From contig NZ_JACHYC010000003.1 of NCBI RefSeq assembly GCF_014192575.1, positions 798,861-862,860 of the forward strand: a DNA stretch of 64,000 nt, read 5' to 3'. The notes below the pieces were generated by a model. The model saw only the letters and a list, made by a program, of their open reading frames with translations, did not search any database and was not told where the DNA came from. Positions 34,743-44,097 of the stretch are shown here, one piece after another. Each line of letters starts with the position of its first letter. Position 1 is the stretch's first letter. Source of the stretch: Variovorax sp. Sphag1AA. GTDB lineage: Bacteria > Pseudomonadota > Gammaproteobacteria > Burkholderiales > Burkholderiaceae_C. The translations under genes and the position numbers were made by a program.

Positions 34743-34887
34743 TCATTCCATCGAGTTGCCAGCGGCGAAGCACAAGCCAACCGCGGCAGATACCTCATGG
34801 CACTGGAAGCCCAGGCCCGTCGAAGTGTTTCGACCCAGCGCGTCGGCATGGAGCCGAGCAGCGCCTCTTCAGTTGAAAGGATTCATC

Positions 34888-35634
34888 ATGTCCCGACTTA
34901 ATGGCAAAGCCGCCCTTGTCACCGGCGCCTCACGCGGCATCGGTCGCGCCACCGCTCTTGCACTCGCCAACGACGGCGCGCTAGTCATCGTCCACTACAG
35001 CTCTGCGGCTGCTGAAGCGCTAGCCGTCGTCGATGAGATCGTCCGTGCGGGAGGCAAGGCGACGGCTGTGGGCGCCGATCTCGGCACTGCCGACGGGGCG
35101 CATGTGCTCGCCGCAAAGGTTCGCGAGATCGTCGGCAATCGGCTCGACGTCCTCGTCGCCAACGCCGGCGTCTCGAACGCCGCACCGATCGAGGATCTGT
35201 CGGTCGAAGACTTCGACAAGCTGTTCGCAATCAACGTTCGCGCACCGTTCTTCCTGGTCCAGCAACTCCTGCCGGTGCTCGGCGATGGCAGCAGCGTCGT
35301 GCTGCTGTCGTCGCTCGCAGCGCGCGCAGCGGTCGGCACGATCTACGCATATGCGGCTACGAAGGGTGCCATCGATACCCTAGTCAAGCACTTCGCATCG
35401 GCTCTGGGCTCTCGCGGCATCCGCGTGAACGCGGTCGCGCCCGGCATCGTCGCAACCGATATGTCTGCCTTCACGAAGACCGATGCCGGCCAGCAGTTCG
35501 CACTTGGGATCCAGAGTCTCAAGCGCGTTGCGCATCCGACCGACATTGCGCCTGTCATTGCCTTCCTCGCGTCGGACGACTCGCGCTGGGTGACGGGCGA
35601 CACGATCCACGTCGACGGAGGCTCCAAGCTCTGA
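34888..35634 (+). CDS. SDR-family oxidoreductase (glucose/ribitol type)
   Basis: Start at ATG 34888 behind AAAGGA; 248 residues. Motifs: TGASRGIG at residues 12-19, NAG in VLVANAGVSNA, catalytic YAYAATK in the TIYAYAATKGA stretch and the C-terminal VTGDTIHVDGGSKL. Its closest relative in the window is the SDR at 59051. It carries the shared 38-bp element about 150 bases upstream. NADPH use is suggested by the SR after GA. Substrate is unknown; neighbours suggest carbonyl or quinone reduction. Confidence 0.9.
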   Translation: MSRLNGKAALVTGASRGIGRATALALANDGALVIVHYSSAAAEALAVVDEIVRAGGKATAVGADLGTADGAHVLAAKVREIVGNRLDVLVANAGVSNAAPIEDLSVEDFDKLFAINVRAPFFLVQQLLPVLGDGSSVVLLSSLAARAAVGTIYAYAATKGAIDTLVKHFASALGSRGIRVNAVAPGIVATDMSAFTKTDAGQQFALGIQSLKRVAHPTDIAPVIAFLASDDSRWVTGDTIHVDGGSKL

Positions 35635-35964
35635 GCCTCCGCCTTGGCGGCAGCCGCGCTCGCCGCCTGCTGTCCAAGCCCCTTGCGACGTCTGGGCGAC
35701 GTCCTGGATAAGCCGGCAACCCTATCTCGAAAGAGAGGGTTGGTGAGGTGCCACGCGGGGATTGGTTCGTCGGACTTACGCCGCGACGATGTGATGACGC
35801 GAGGGATCGCGATGCATGCGACTCGCCGCAATCAACAGATGTTGGCCGCAGTCTGGAATGAGTCATATCCGAATCAGCGTCTTCTGCGGTCGTTTTGGAA
35901 TACCTAGATTCACCACCAGGTTCTCACCTACCGCAATCAATTCGTTCACTGCAAAGGAATCGCA
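35635..35964. other. Intergenic region with OYE promoter
   Basis: 330 bases; no credible gene. A TAGATT hexamer preceded by CC lies at 35905-35910, as in the shared element, but the upstream AAAGTCTTT half is poorly conserved (GTCTT at 35879). This may be the promoter of the downstream OYE gene. Confidence 0.4.
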
Positions 35965-37068
35965 ATGTCCAACCTGTTCTCACCCATCAAAGTCGGTGCC
36001 TACGATCTGTCGCATCGCGTTGTGCTCGCCCCAATGACGCGTCTGCGCACCAACCAGCCGGATGACATCCCGAGCAAGATGATGGCCGACTTCTACGGCC
36101 AGCGTGCCTCTAGAGGCGGCCTCGAGATCGTCGAAGGCGTGAGCATTTCCATTACCGCTCGCTCATACCTCGGCGCCGCGAGTTTCTTCCACGACGGCCA
36201 AGTTGCCGGCTGGAAGGCTGTCGCCAATGCGGTGCACGCCAAGGGCGGCCGCGTGTTCATGCAGTTGATCCACGGTGGCCGCCAGAGTCACGTGGAGATG
36301 ACCGGCGGTGTCGCGCCTCTCGCACCTTCGGTCGTCCCGTTCGAGGGCGTCGCGCTGACGAAGAACGGGTTCGTTCCGGCCTCGCCTCATCGCGCGATCG
36401 AGCTTGAGGAGATCCCAGGCATCATCGAGGAATTCCGCGTCGCCGCGCAACGCGCGAAGGATGCGGGCTTCGACGGTGTCGAACTGCATGGTGCGAATGG
36501 CTACCTGGTCGACCAGTTCATCCAGGACGGCAGCAACAAGCGCACCGACGCCTACGGTGGCCCGATCGAGAACCGTGTGCGGTTCCTGCGCGAGGCTGTC
36601 GAGGCGCTGATCTCGGTGTGGGGCGCCGACCGCGTCGGCGTGCGCATCTCGCCTTCCGGCGAATGGGGCGACCTCTCGGACAGCAATCCTGAAGCGACCT
36701 TCAGCTACGTCGCCAAGGTGCTCGACGGCTACAAGATCGCCTACCTGCATGTGATCGAGCCGCGTATCAAGGGAGACGACACGCTCCATGCGGGTCACCC
36801 GCCAGTCGCCTCGTCATACCTGCGCCCTTATTTCAAGGGCCCGATCATTGCGGCTGGCGGCTTCGACCGCGACGGTGCGCAGGCAATCATCGAAAAGGGT
36901 GACGCGGATCTCGTGGCATTCGGCCGCCACTTCACTTCCAACCCCGACCTGCCGTACCGCCTGCAGCACAACCTGCCATTGACCCCATACGTGCGCGCCG
37001 CGTTCTGGGGCGGCGACGAAAAGAACTACAGCGATTTCCCCACGTACGAAGAGGCGCAGGTCGCCTGA
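35965..37068 (+). CDS. Old Yellow Enzyme-family ene-reductase
   Basis: A 367-residue FMN-dependent alkene reductase. Features: RVVLAPMTRLRTN near the start, MQLIHGGRQSH, the substrate-binding HGAN of VELHGANGYLVDQF, the following DGSNKRTDAYGG, and FGRHFTSNPDLP at the end. The family reduces activated C=C bonds in enones, nitro compounds and quinone-like electrophiles with NAD(P)H. It begins a run of four same-strand genes (OYE, hydrolase, MDR, OYE) with short gaps. Confidence 0.93.
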   Translation: MSNLFSPIKVGAYDLSHRVVLAPMTRLRTNQPDDIPSKMMADFYGQRASRGGLEIVEGVSISITARSYLGAASFFHDGQVAGWKAVANAVHAKGGRVFMQLIHGGRQSHVEMTGGVAPLAPSVVPFEGVALTKNGFVPASPHRAIELEEIPGIIEEFRVAAQRAKDAGFDGVELHGANGYLVDQFIQDGSNKRTDAYGGPIENRVRFLREAVEALISVWGADRVGVRISPSGEWGDLSDSNPEATFSYVAKVLDGYKIAYLHVIEPRIKGDDTLHAGHPPVASSYLRPYFKGPIIAAGGFDRDGAQAIIEKGDADLVAFGRHFTSNPDLPYRLQHNLPLTPYVRAAFWGGDEKNYSDFPTYEEAQVA

Positions 37069-37081
37069 AGGAAAACACATT

Positions 37082-37993
37082 GTGAGTACGCATGACAATC
37101 AGACCGCACCTACGCAATACGTCGAAGCCGGTGGCATCCGTTTTGCCTACCGCCGCTTCGGCAGGACCGGTCGCATTCCGCTCGTGTTCAATCAGCACTA
37201 CACCGGCACCATGGACTACTGGGACCCTGCTGTCACCAACGGTCTGGCCGCGCACCGCGAGGTGATCCTGTTCAACAACGCCGGCATATCGAGCAGCTCC
37301 GGCGAAGTGCCTGAGTCGATCGACGAGATGGGCGCCAACGCAATCGCCTTCATCCGCGCGCTCGGCCTCACGCAGGTGGACGTTCTGGGTTTCTCCATCG
37401 GAGGCATGGTGGCGCAGGAGATCGCGGTGCAGGCCCCGCAACTGGTGCGCCGCCTGATTCTGGTCGGCACCGGAATGCGCGGTGGCGTCGGCATTGCGCC
37501 GATGACGGAGGAGGCCGCCGCGATTTTCGGGGCCACCTACGATCCGCCCGAGAACCTGTGGCTGTCTGTGCACTTCACGCCATCACCCGCCAGCCAGGCC
37601 GCGGGCCGCGCCTTCCTGAAGCGCAAGCACCTGCGCCAGGAAGGACGCGATCCGGAAGTGAACGAAAGGGTGGGCCCTGCGCAGATCGCGGCTCTGGGCA
37701 AGTACGGCGAACGTCATGAAGGGGTCGCGGACTACCTCAAGGGCATCGCTCAGCCCACGCTGATCGTGCAAGGCCACAACGACGTGATTGCACCGACAGT
37801 GAACTCGTACACCATGCAGCAGACCCTCCCTAACGCCCAACTGGTCCTGTACCCCGACGCCAACCACGGCTCGTTCTACCAGTACCCGGCGCTCTTCGTG
37901 GCACACGCCGAGCAATTCCTGTCATGGGAACTGCAGAACGATGTCTCCACGGAGGAACGCCTGCCGTTCCCGGCCCAACAACCCTCCAACTGA
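37082..37993 (+). CDS. Alpha/beta hydrolase (paralogue 1)
   Basis: A 303-residue protein starting at GTG 37082, 13 bases after the OYE stop. The nucleophile serine is in GFSIGG and the histidine in DANHGSFYQY; the acid is expected in the QGHNDVIAP segment. The N-terminal pattern TAPTQYVEAGGIRFAYRRFG, NAGISSSSGEVPESI and the C-terminal NSYTMQQTLPNAQL are shared with the hydrolases at 44621 and 54002. Reaction unknown: esterase, haloperoxidase-like or C-C hydrolase are possible. Operon context suggests processing of an electrophile. Confidence 0.88.
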   Translation: MSTHDNQTAPTQYVEAGGIRFAYRRFGRTGRIPLVFNQHYTGTMDYWDPAVTNGLAAHREVILFNNAGISSSSGEVPESIDEMGANAIAFIRALGLTQVDVLGFSIGGMVAQEIAVQAPQLVRRLILVGTGMRGGVGIAPMTEEAAAIFGATYDPPENLWLSVHFTPSPASQAAGRAFLKRKHLRQEGRDPEVNERVGPAQIAALGKYGERHEGVADYLKGIAQPTLIVQGHNDVIAPTVNSYTMQQTLPNAQLVLYPDANHGSFYQYPALFVAHAEQFLSWELQNDVSTEERLPFPAQQPSN

Positions 37994-38005
37994 AGCAAAA
38001 ACATC

Positions 38006-38995
38006 ATGGCACGCTCCATCCAATTCGCCGCCCCGGGCGGCCCGGAAGTCCTTCAATTCGTCGACGCGCCCGTGAAGCCGCCCGCGGCCCACGAAGTGCG
38101 CATCCGCGTCAAGGCGATCGGCATCAACCGCGCCGAAGCCATGTGGCGAGTAGACGACTACATCGAGCCCGTCAGTTTCCCCGCGGGCCTGGGCTACGAG
38201 GCGGCCGGCGTTGTCGACGCTGTCGGCGAGGACGTCAAAGGCATCGCGGTCGGTGACCAGGTCAACGTCATGCCCTCGTTCTCGATGAACCAATACACGA
38301 CCTACGGCGAGGTGATCGTGATGCCGGACTATGCGGTCATCCCGCAGCCCAAGTCGCTGAACTACGAGCAAGCCGCCTCGGTGTGGATGATGTTCGTCAC
38401 GGCCTATGGCGCACTGATCGAGACCGCGAAGGTCGGCCCCGGCGACTTTGTCGTGATTCCGGCGTCCTCCAGCAGCGTCGGCCTCGCGGCGGTCCAGATC
38501 GCCAACTACGCAGGCGCCACCACGATCGCGCTGACGCGCACTTCGGCCAAGCGGGACCAACTCCTCGAACTGGGCGCCGGACACGTGATTGCCACGGAAG
38601 AAGTGGACCTGGTGAAGGAGATCGAGCGCATTACTGAAGGCAAGGGCGTGCGCGTCGTGTTCGACCCGGTCGGGGGACCGACTTTCCAGAAACTGGTCTC
38701 GCTGCTTTCCTTCCAAGGCATCGCCTTCATCTACGGTGCGCTGAGCCCCGAAGCAACCGACATTCCAGTGCTCAACATGCTTTCGAAGATGACGACCATT
38801 CAGGCTCACAACATCTGGGGCACGAGCGGCGATGAGACACGCCGCAACACCGCCGTCGACTACGTGTTGAAGGGTCTCGAGAGCGGAAAGCTCAAGCCAG
38901 TCATCGACCGCACCTTCAAGTTCGACGAGATGAAGGACGCGCACCGCTACCTCGAGCAGAACGGTCAGTTCGGAAAGATCGTCGTGAAGGTCTGA
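38006..38995 (+). CDS. Zinc-independent MDR oxidoreductase (quinone reductase-like)
   Basis: A 329-residue medium-chain reductase starting 12 bases after the hydrolase. The N-terminal GroES-like fold (GLGYEAAGVVDAVGEDV) precedes a Rossmann fold with VIPASSSSVGLAAVQIA and FDPVGG. No cysteine is visible, so neither catalytic nor structural zinc is expected. This points to NADPH:quinone oxidoreductase or enone/crotonyl reductase activity. It is the third gene of the OYE operon. Confidence 0.9.
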   Translation: MARSIQFAAPGGPEVLQFVDAPVKPPAAHEVRIRVKAIGINRAEAMWRVDDYIEPVSFPAGLGYEAAGVVDAVGEDVKGIAVGDQVNVMPSFSMNQYTTYGEVIVMPDYAVIPQPKSLNYEQAASVWMMFVTAYGALIETAKVGPGDFVVIPASSSSVGLAAVQIANYAGATTIALTRTSAKRDQLLELGAGHVIATEEVDLVKEIERITEGKGVRVVFDPVGGPTFQKLVSLLSFQGIAFIYGALSPEATDIPVLNMLSKMTTIQAHNIWGTSGDETRRNTAVDYVLKGLESGKLKPVIDRTFKFDEMKDAHRYLEQNGQFGKIVVKV

Positions 38996-39110
38996 TCGGG
39001 CCCGCACGCTCGTCGCCACGTTCGCTTGCTTAACCAGGCGCTGGCGCGAAGCCGCGCCAGTGTTCCCTGTCGGCCACGGTCGACTCCCTCACATCCAAGG
39101 ATTTCCAGAT

Positions 39111-40220
39111 ATGTCCAAGCTCCTGTCCCCAACCCAAGTCGGCCCCTTCCCCATCGCGCACCGCGTGGTGCTTGCGCCGCTGACCCGCATGCGTGCGGAG
39201 GCTGGCGCGATTCCCGGCGACCTGATGGTCGAGTACTACTCACAGCGCACATCCCGCGGCGGCTTCATGATCTCAGAGGCGACCATTGCTGCACCCGACG
39301 GCAGCGGCTACCTCGGCTCGCCCGGTCTTCACGATGATCGCCAGGTCGCTGGCTGGAAGAAAGTCACCGATGCGGTCCACGCCAAGGGCGGCGTCATCTT
39401 TGCGCAGCTCTACCACGCCGGTCGGCAGTCGAACGCACAACTGCAGCCGGGCGGCAAGGCGCCTATCGGACCCTCCGAGATCGCACACGGCGGCGTGGCC
39501 TACACCGAAGCAGGCTGGGTGCCCAATACCCCGAACCGCGCGTTGACCGTGGCCGAAATCCACGCACTGGTCGAGAGCTTCCGCTCGGCGGCGCAGCGCG
39601 CTCAGGATGCCGGCTTTGACGGTGTCGAACTGCACGCCGCCAACGGCTATTTGTTCGACCAGTTCCTGCAGGACGGCAGCAACAAGCGTACCGACGAATA
39701 CGGCGGGTCCTTCGAGAATCGATTCCGCTTCCTTCGCGAAGTCACCGCCGCAGTGATCTCGATCTGGGGCACGGACAGGGTGGCGGTCCGCCTGGCGCCG
39801 AGTGGCACATTCGGCGACATGTCGGATACCAACCCGCAAGGTCTGTTCACGTACGTCGTGCAAGAGCTCTCGAAGCTTCACATCGGCTACCTGCATCTGA
39901 TCGAACCTCGCGTCATCGGCAACAGCGACGACGAGAGCGCCGACCCGAATCCGGTAGCTTCCGAGCTGCTGCGCAAGCACTTCAAGGGCACGATCATCTC
40001 GGCGGGTGGTTTCACAGCGCTATCGGCCGAAGCGATTCTTCAGGCCAGCGACGCGGATCTTGTCGCTTTCGGCCGCCACTTCGTTTCGAACCCCGACCTG
40101 CCCGATCGGTTCCGCCACGGCTGGCCACTAAACGCTTATGTCCGTGATTCGTTCTTCGGTGGGACAGAGGTTGGCTATACCGACTACCCGTTCTACCGGG
40201 AAACTGCGAAGGCCGCTTGA
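39111..40220 (+). CDS. Old Yellow Enzyme-family ene-reductase (second copy)
   Basis: Start at ATG 39111 with AAGGA upstream; 369 residues. It parallels the first OYE: RVVLAPLTRMRAEAG, AQLYHAGRQSN, HAAN in VELHAANGYLFDQF, DGSNKRTDEYGG and FGRHFVSNPDLPDRF. The two copies are clearly diverged, so they likely differ in substrate range rather than being a recent tandem duplication. The gene ends 41 bases before a NarL-type regulator. Confidence 0.93.
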   Translation: MSKLLSPTQVGPFPIAHRVVLAPLTRMRAEAGAIPGDLMVEYYSQRTSRGGFMISEATIAAPDGSGYLGSPGLHDDRQVAGWKKVTDAVHAKGGVIFAQLYHAGRQSNAQLQPGGKAPIGPSEIAHGGVAYTEAGWVPNTPNRALTVAEIHALVESFRSAAQRAQDAGFDGVELHAANGYLFDQFLQDGSNKRTDEYGGSFENRFRFLREVTAAVISIWGTDRVAVRLAPSGTFGDMSDTNPQGLFTYVVQELSKLHIGYLHLIEPRVIGNSDDESADPNPVASELLRKHFKGTIISAGGFTALSAEAILQASDADLVAFGRHFVSNPDLPDRFRHGWPLNAYVRDSFFGGTEVGYTDYPFYRETAKAA

Positions 40221-40261
40221 GTTAGTCCTGGATCTGCGACGATCTGCGAGGCAGCCTGCTC

Positions 40262-40897
40262 ATGGAATCGGCCACCAATCGCGTGCGCGTCCTGTGCGTC
40301 GACGACCATCCAACGATCCGCACTGGCGTGGCCGCACTATTGGCGCGAGACCCATCGCTGGAGCTCGTCGGGGAGGCTGCCGGCGTCGAACAGGCCGTTC
40401 AGCAGTTGGAACAGCTGAGGCCGGACGTCGTGCTGACAGACATGCGGTTGCCTGACGGCACGGCCCTCGACGTCATCGCCGCCGCGCGTGGCCTTCACGA
40501 GGCGACGCAGATCGTCGTCCTCACAGAGTCATCGGGCGATGTAGGCGCCCGCCGCGCCCTCGCGGCGGGCGCCAAGGGCTACATTCTGAAGAGTCGGCCG
40601 GGCAGCGACATCGTCGCGGCCATCCGCGGCGTCAAGGCCGGTCACCGCGTGATCGACTCCGACGTCAGTCGCCGTATGGCGGCTCACGCACACGAGCGGG
40701 ATCTCAGCGAGCGCGAGATCCAAGTACTTCGGCTCGTGTCGCAAGGGCTGGCCAACAAGGAGATCGGCAAGCAGCTACTCCTCAGCGAGGGCACTGTGAA
40801 GAACTACCTCGCGCAGATCCTCTCCAAACTGGGCGCCGCCGATCGTACGAATGCTGTCGTACTTGCATTGAGTCGCGGGATCCTGGGCCTGCCCTGA
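40262..40897 (+). CDS. NarL/FixJ-type response regulator (1)
   Basis: A 211-residue protein. The receiver domain has CVDDHPTIRTG and the phospho-acceptor aspartate at residue 60 (VLTDMRLPDG), with the lysine in GYILKSR. The LuxR-type helix-turn-helix covers LSEREIQVLRLVSQGLANKE and LLSEGTVKNYLAQILSKLGA. No histidine kinase is adjacent. It follows the OYE operon and may be cotranscribed. It resembles the regulators at 51357 and 53027. Confidence 0.92.
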   Translation: MESATNRVRVLCVDDHPTIRTGVAALLARDPSLELVGEAAGVEQAVQQLEQLRPDVVLTDMRLPDGTALDVIAAARGLHEATQIVVLTESSGDVGARRALAAGAKGYILKSRPGSDIVAAIRGVKAGHRVIDSDVSRRMAAHAHERDLSEREIQVLRLVSQGLANKEIGKQLLLSEGTVKNYLAQILSKLGAADRTNAVVLALSRGILGLP

Positions 40898-40898
40898 G

Positions 40899-41819
40899 CT
40901 ACTCCATCACCAACGCAGGCTCGCCCGTACCCGACTCAGCGAGCCAGCGCTCCACGAACGACACAAAATTCCGCGCCTTGGCACTGGCGAGCCGTCCGGT
41001 CGGATAGACCGCGGACAGGCCGAGGCGTGGGAGCGTCCAGTCCTCCATGACGGGTGCGACGACACCCGATTTGAGCTCCGGGCCGAACGCCCATTCCGAA
41101 GCAATGGCCAGCCCCATGTGCGCGAAAACGGCCGCGCGCAAACCTTCCGTGGCGGTGAGGCGGACGCGTCCATGTACCTTCACCGAAACTTCGGCCGTGT
41201 CCTTGCGGAACGTGAATTCCTCGCCGCCGCCGCTATCCCGCGTATAGATGAGCACCTGGTGCGACATCAGGTCGGCAGGAGTGCGAGGGATACCGTGGAG
41301 TTCGAAGTATTTCGGCGTTGCAAGCACCAGGCGACGTCCCTCGGAGATCTTTCGCGCGGTCATGTTTGAATCCGCGAGCGGGCCCATGCGCAGCGCGAGA
41401 TCAATGCCTTCCTCGACAAGATCGATTGCGCGATCGTCGAGCACCAGGTCGACCTCGAGATCCGGGTGCGCATCGAGGAACTCCGGCATGCGCGGAACGA
41501 TGTGCAGCCGAGCGAAACACACAGCCGCTGAGACACGCAATTTGCCGGACAGGCCAGCTGCCGTGCCGCGCGCTGCCAGTACTGCTTCGTCCGTCTCCTC
41601 GATCGCACGTTTGGCTCGTGAGTAGAAGCTTGCGCCGGCCTCCGTCGGCGTGAGTCCTCGCGTGGAACGCAGGAAGAGCTTCACGCCAATCCACTCCTCG
41701 AGTTGTGCGATCGCCTTCGAGACGGCCGGCTGCCCGATTTCGTAATGACGGGCCGCCGTCGAGAACGAGCCCGTCTCAAAAACGCGAATGAAGATTTCGA
41801 TCGCCGATAAGCGGTCCAT
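40899..41819 (-). CDS. LysR-family transcriptional regulator
   Basis: A 306-residue LysR regulator of the CrgA/DhcR-like branch. The helix-turn-helix is RVFETGSFSTAARHYEIGQP then AVSKAIAQLEEWIGVKLFLR. It converges tail to tail with the NarL regulator (1 base apart) and is divergent from the peroxiredoxin-like gene, where a CATGC-N6-GCATG palindrome lies. LysR proteins of this branch often control reductases and oxidative-stress genes. Confidence 0.92.
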   Translation of the reverse strand: MDRLSAIEIFIRVFETGSFSTAARHYEIGQPAVSKAIAQLEEWIGVKLFLRSTRGLTPTEAGASFYSRAKRAIEETDEAVLAARGTAAGLSGKLRVSAAVCFARLHIVPRMPEFLDAHPDLEVDLVLDDRAIDLVEEGIDLALRMGPLADSNMTARKISEGRRLVLATPKYFELHGIPRTPADLMSHQVLIYTRDSGGGEEFTFRKDTAEVSVKVHGRVRLTATEGLRAAVFAHMGLAIASEWAFGPELKSGVVAPVMEDWTLPRLGLSAVYPTGRLASAKARNFVSFVERWLAESGTGEPALVME

Positions 41820-41844
41820 CGTGATTCTCCGGCGGAATGAGCGC

Positions 41845-41860
41845 CATGCGATTTTGCATG
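41845..41860. promoter_or_regulatory. Candidate LysR box
   Basis: CATGC-N6-GCATG inverted repeat between the divergent lysR and peroxiredoxin-like genes. A TAGATT hexamer, as in the shared promoter element, lies 24 bases downstream at 41884-41889. Confidence 0.4.
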
Positions 41861-41919
41861 TTCCGGTGAGGCACGCCAGTCGATAGATTCAAACGCGTCA
41901 TCAGGACGAAGGGACATTC

Positions 41920-42582
41920 GTGGCTGCACCCGACACGACGACGCGCGACCCCAGCGCCCCATCCGAGGCCGACGCCGAACTCGCGATTGCGGTCGCAACC
42001 GAGGCAGCCTCGGGCGCGTTGCGCGCCGGCACGAAGGCGCCGCTTTTCACGCTCGCCGACGAAACCGGCGCGCAGGTCGCGCTTGGAGACCTGCTGCGAA
42101 TGGGCCCGGTCGTCTTGCACTTCATTCGTGGGGCATGGTGCTCGTTCTCGGAGCAGAGTCTGAAAGACTTCGCTGCGACCCATCGCCAAGTTGTTGCGCT
42201 TGGCGCGAGCGCTGTCGCCATCACTCCGGTCCGCGTGGGGCACGCTCACATAGAAGGTCTGCCAGTGCGCGAACTCCAGGACGTCGAAATGCGTGTGATC
42301 CGTCAGTTCGGACTTGCGTTCACCCTGCCCAAGGGCTTGCGCAAACGATACGTCAACCTCGGCTATTCGCCACCAGCGCCGCGCGAGGCTGGCGAGTGGC
42401 TGGTGCCGCTGCCGGCAACTTATGTTCTTGACCGCGATGGCACCGTAGTGCTTGGGGCCGTGGATTCGGACTACCGACAGCCGTTCGACCCGCTGTTCCT
42501 GCTTACTGCGCTGAAAGCCTTGAAGGCACGTGGCGGTCGCTCTCCTCAGTACATCGCGCGACCACGAACTGACCACACGTGA
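41920..42582 (+). CDS. Peroxiredoxin-like protein, single active-site cysteine
   Basis: A 220-residue protein starting at GTG 41920 behind GAAGGG. The thioredoxin-fold core shows APLFTLADETG, then VVLHFIRGAWCSFSEQSLKD with the peroxidatic cysteine of RGAWC. The second position usually occupied by cysteine (CPYC or CPFC) is serine. LPATYVLDRDGTVVLGAVDSDY completes the fold. It probably reduces peroxides with an external thiol. Divergence from lysR suggests control by that regulator. Confidence 0.85.
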   Translation: MAAPDTTTRDPSAPSEADAELAIAVATEAASGALRAGTKAPLFTLADETGAQVALGDLLRMGPVVLHFIRGAWCSFSEQSLKDFAATHRQVVALGASAVAITPVRVGHAHIEGLPVRELQDVEMRVIRQFGLAFTLPKGLRKRYVNLGYSPPAPREAGEWLVPLPATYVLDRDGTVVLGAVDSDYRQPFDPLFLLTALKALKARGGRSPQYIARPRTDHT

Positions 42583-42633
42583 CCGCCAGAGTCCCTTACC
42601 CGAACATTCCGCGCAAGCATGGCTGCCGGGCCT

Positions 42634-42671
42634 AGAAAGTATTGTTCTAAACGACGGTCAATCTCTAGATT
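42634..42671 (+). promoter_or_regulatory. Shared 38-bp promoter element, copy 2
   Basis: AGAAAGTATTG with TAGATT 32 bases after its first base, the most diverged copy. The flanking CCATCGA after TAGATT matches copy 1. It lies about 100 bases before the MFS gene at 42773. Confidence 0.5.
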
Positions 42672-42772
42672 CCCTCCATCGAAGTCAGGCTTGGCCGAAG
42701 TGCATGCCAAGTCCTCCGAGACCCCAAAGTCGGTCGCCCCTGCCTACCTCTGTCCTCTGAAACGGAATCGTC

Positions 42773-44062
42773 ATGTCTCCAACGTCGCCTGGCCCCACCA
42801 ACACTGCGCTGCAAGCCGAACGCCTCCGCCAGATCGCCTTCTGGGTCTCGGCGGCGGTCGTGAGCCACACGCTGTGGACGAGTGCGGCGCCTGCGCTCGC
42901 TTACAGGCTCTACGAGGAGCAATGGCACCTATCGACGATTGCGACGATGGCTATCTTCGCCGTCTATCCCATCGCGGTTGTGAGCACGCTATTGCTGTTC
43001 GGCAATCTCTCTGACATTGTCGGGCGTCGAGCCGCGATGTTGCTCGGGGTGAGCTTCTCGCTTGGCGGCATCACACTCTTCGCCGCCGCAACGAATCTCG
43101 CCGCGCTATTCGTGGGTCGCGCGCTCATGGGCGTCGGCGTCGGACTGTCTGCCGGCCCGTCAACCGCCGCACTGGTGGACTTCAGCCCGCCAGGACGGGC
43201 GGACGTCGCCTCGCTGACGGCCACAGCGGCCCAATCGATCGGGATGGCGGCGGCGCTACTTCTAAGCGGCGCCCTGATCGAATACGCGCCGTACCCTACG
43301 AGACTGAGCTTCGTTGTATTGGCAGTGCTGCTCGTAGGCCTGCTTGCGGCCGTGCGACGGGTACCGCGGCCACGCGTTCCGATCGCGTGGTCGCACTGGC
43401 GCCCGAGCTTGCCCGTCGTCCCGCCCGCTGGGCGCCGCCCCTTCCTCATCGCGACCGCTAGCCTGACCACCGCCTACACAAATGGCGCGCTTCTGTTGTC
43501 GCTCGGCGGCCATATTGCGCACGATCTCATTGGCTCCCCCAATGCGCTGGTGAACGCGGCGCTTCTGACACTGTTCCCGATCGCGTTGGGCCTCGCCGGC
43601 GTACTCGCGCGTGGTACCGAGCCGCAGACGCTCCTGAATCGCGGCGCGCTCGGGTCCCTCGTTGGCATGACGCTGCTGGCCGTCGCAATCGCCCTGCGTT
43701 CCGTTCCGATCATGTTCGCCGCGGCAGCCGCATCCGGCGCTGGTTACAGTTTCCAAGTCTCTGGCGGCCTCGTAACCCTCGCGACAGCCAGTTCCTCCAA
43801 GCATCGGGGCGGTATCGTCTCGGCGGCATTGCTCGTGGCCTATCTAGCCATGGGATCGGCAGCGTTGCTTCTTGGCCTTGCCGCGGCCCATTGGGGTCTC
43901 GGCGCTGCAGTCGACCTTGGCGCCGTGACTATCGCATCCCTGAGCGCCATCGCCTGGGCGATCGCAAATTTCAAGGACCGATCGGAAGCGGGGTGCCGAG
44001 CCGGGCGACTCAGTGACCGCCTGAGGCAGCCTCGTTGTAGCGTCTGCCACACCAATGGCTGA
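42773..44062 (+). CDS. MFS transporter
   Basis: A 429-residue, 12-helix transporter. YEEQWHLSTIATMAIFAVYP in the first helices, GNLSDIVGRRAAM between helices 2 and 3 and GRALMGVGVGLSAGPSTAAL are MFS signatures. The ATG at 42773 has only a weak ribosome site. A member of the drug-efflux-like part of the superfamily is likely, but direction is not certain. The shared 38-bp element precedes it and a broken GST gene follows. Confidence 0.88.
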   Translation: MSPTSPGPTNTALQAERLRQIAFWVSAAVVSHTLWTSAAPALAYRLYEEQWHLSTIATMAIFAVYPIAVVSTLLLFGNLSDIVGRRAAMLLGVSFSLGGITLFAAATNLAALFVGRALMGVGVGLSAGPSTAALVDFSPPGRADVASLTATAAQSIGMAAALLLSGALIEYAPYPTRLSFVVLAVLLVGLLAAVRRVPRPRVPIAWSHWRPSLPVVPPAGRRPFLIATASLTTAYTNGALLLSLGGHIAHDLIGSPNALVNAALLTLFPIALGLAGVLARGTEPQTLLNRGALGSLVGMTLLAVAIALRSVPIMFAAAAASGAGYSFQVSGGLVTLATASSSKHRGGIVSAALLVAYLAMGSAALLLGLAAAHWGLGAAVDLGAVTIASLSAIAWAIANFKDRSEAGCRAGRLSDRLRQPRCSVCHTNG

Positions 44063-44097
44063 ACGCGGCCGCTCCGCGGCACCGACAAGTCAACGCA

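Noticed and set aside
35644..35907. An 87-codon rightward frame between SDR and OYE
   Set aside because: No ribosome site, no family resemblance, and it runs into the OYE promoter.
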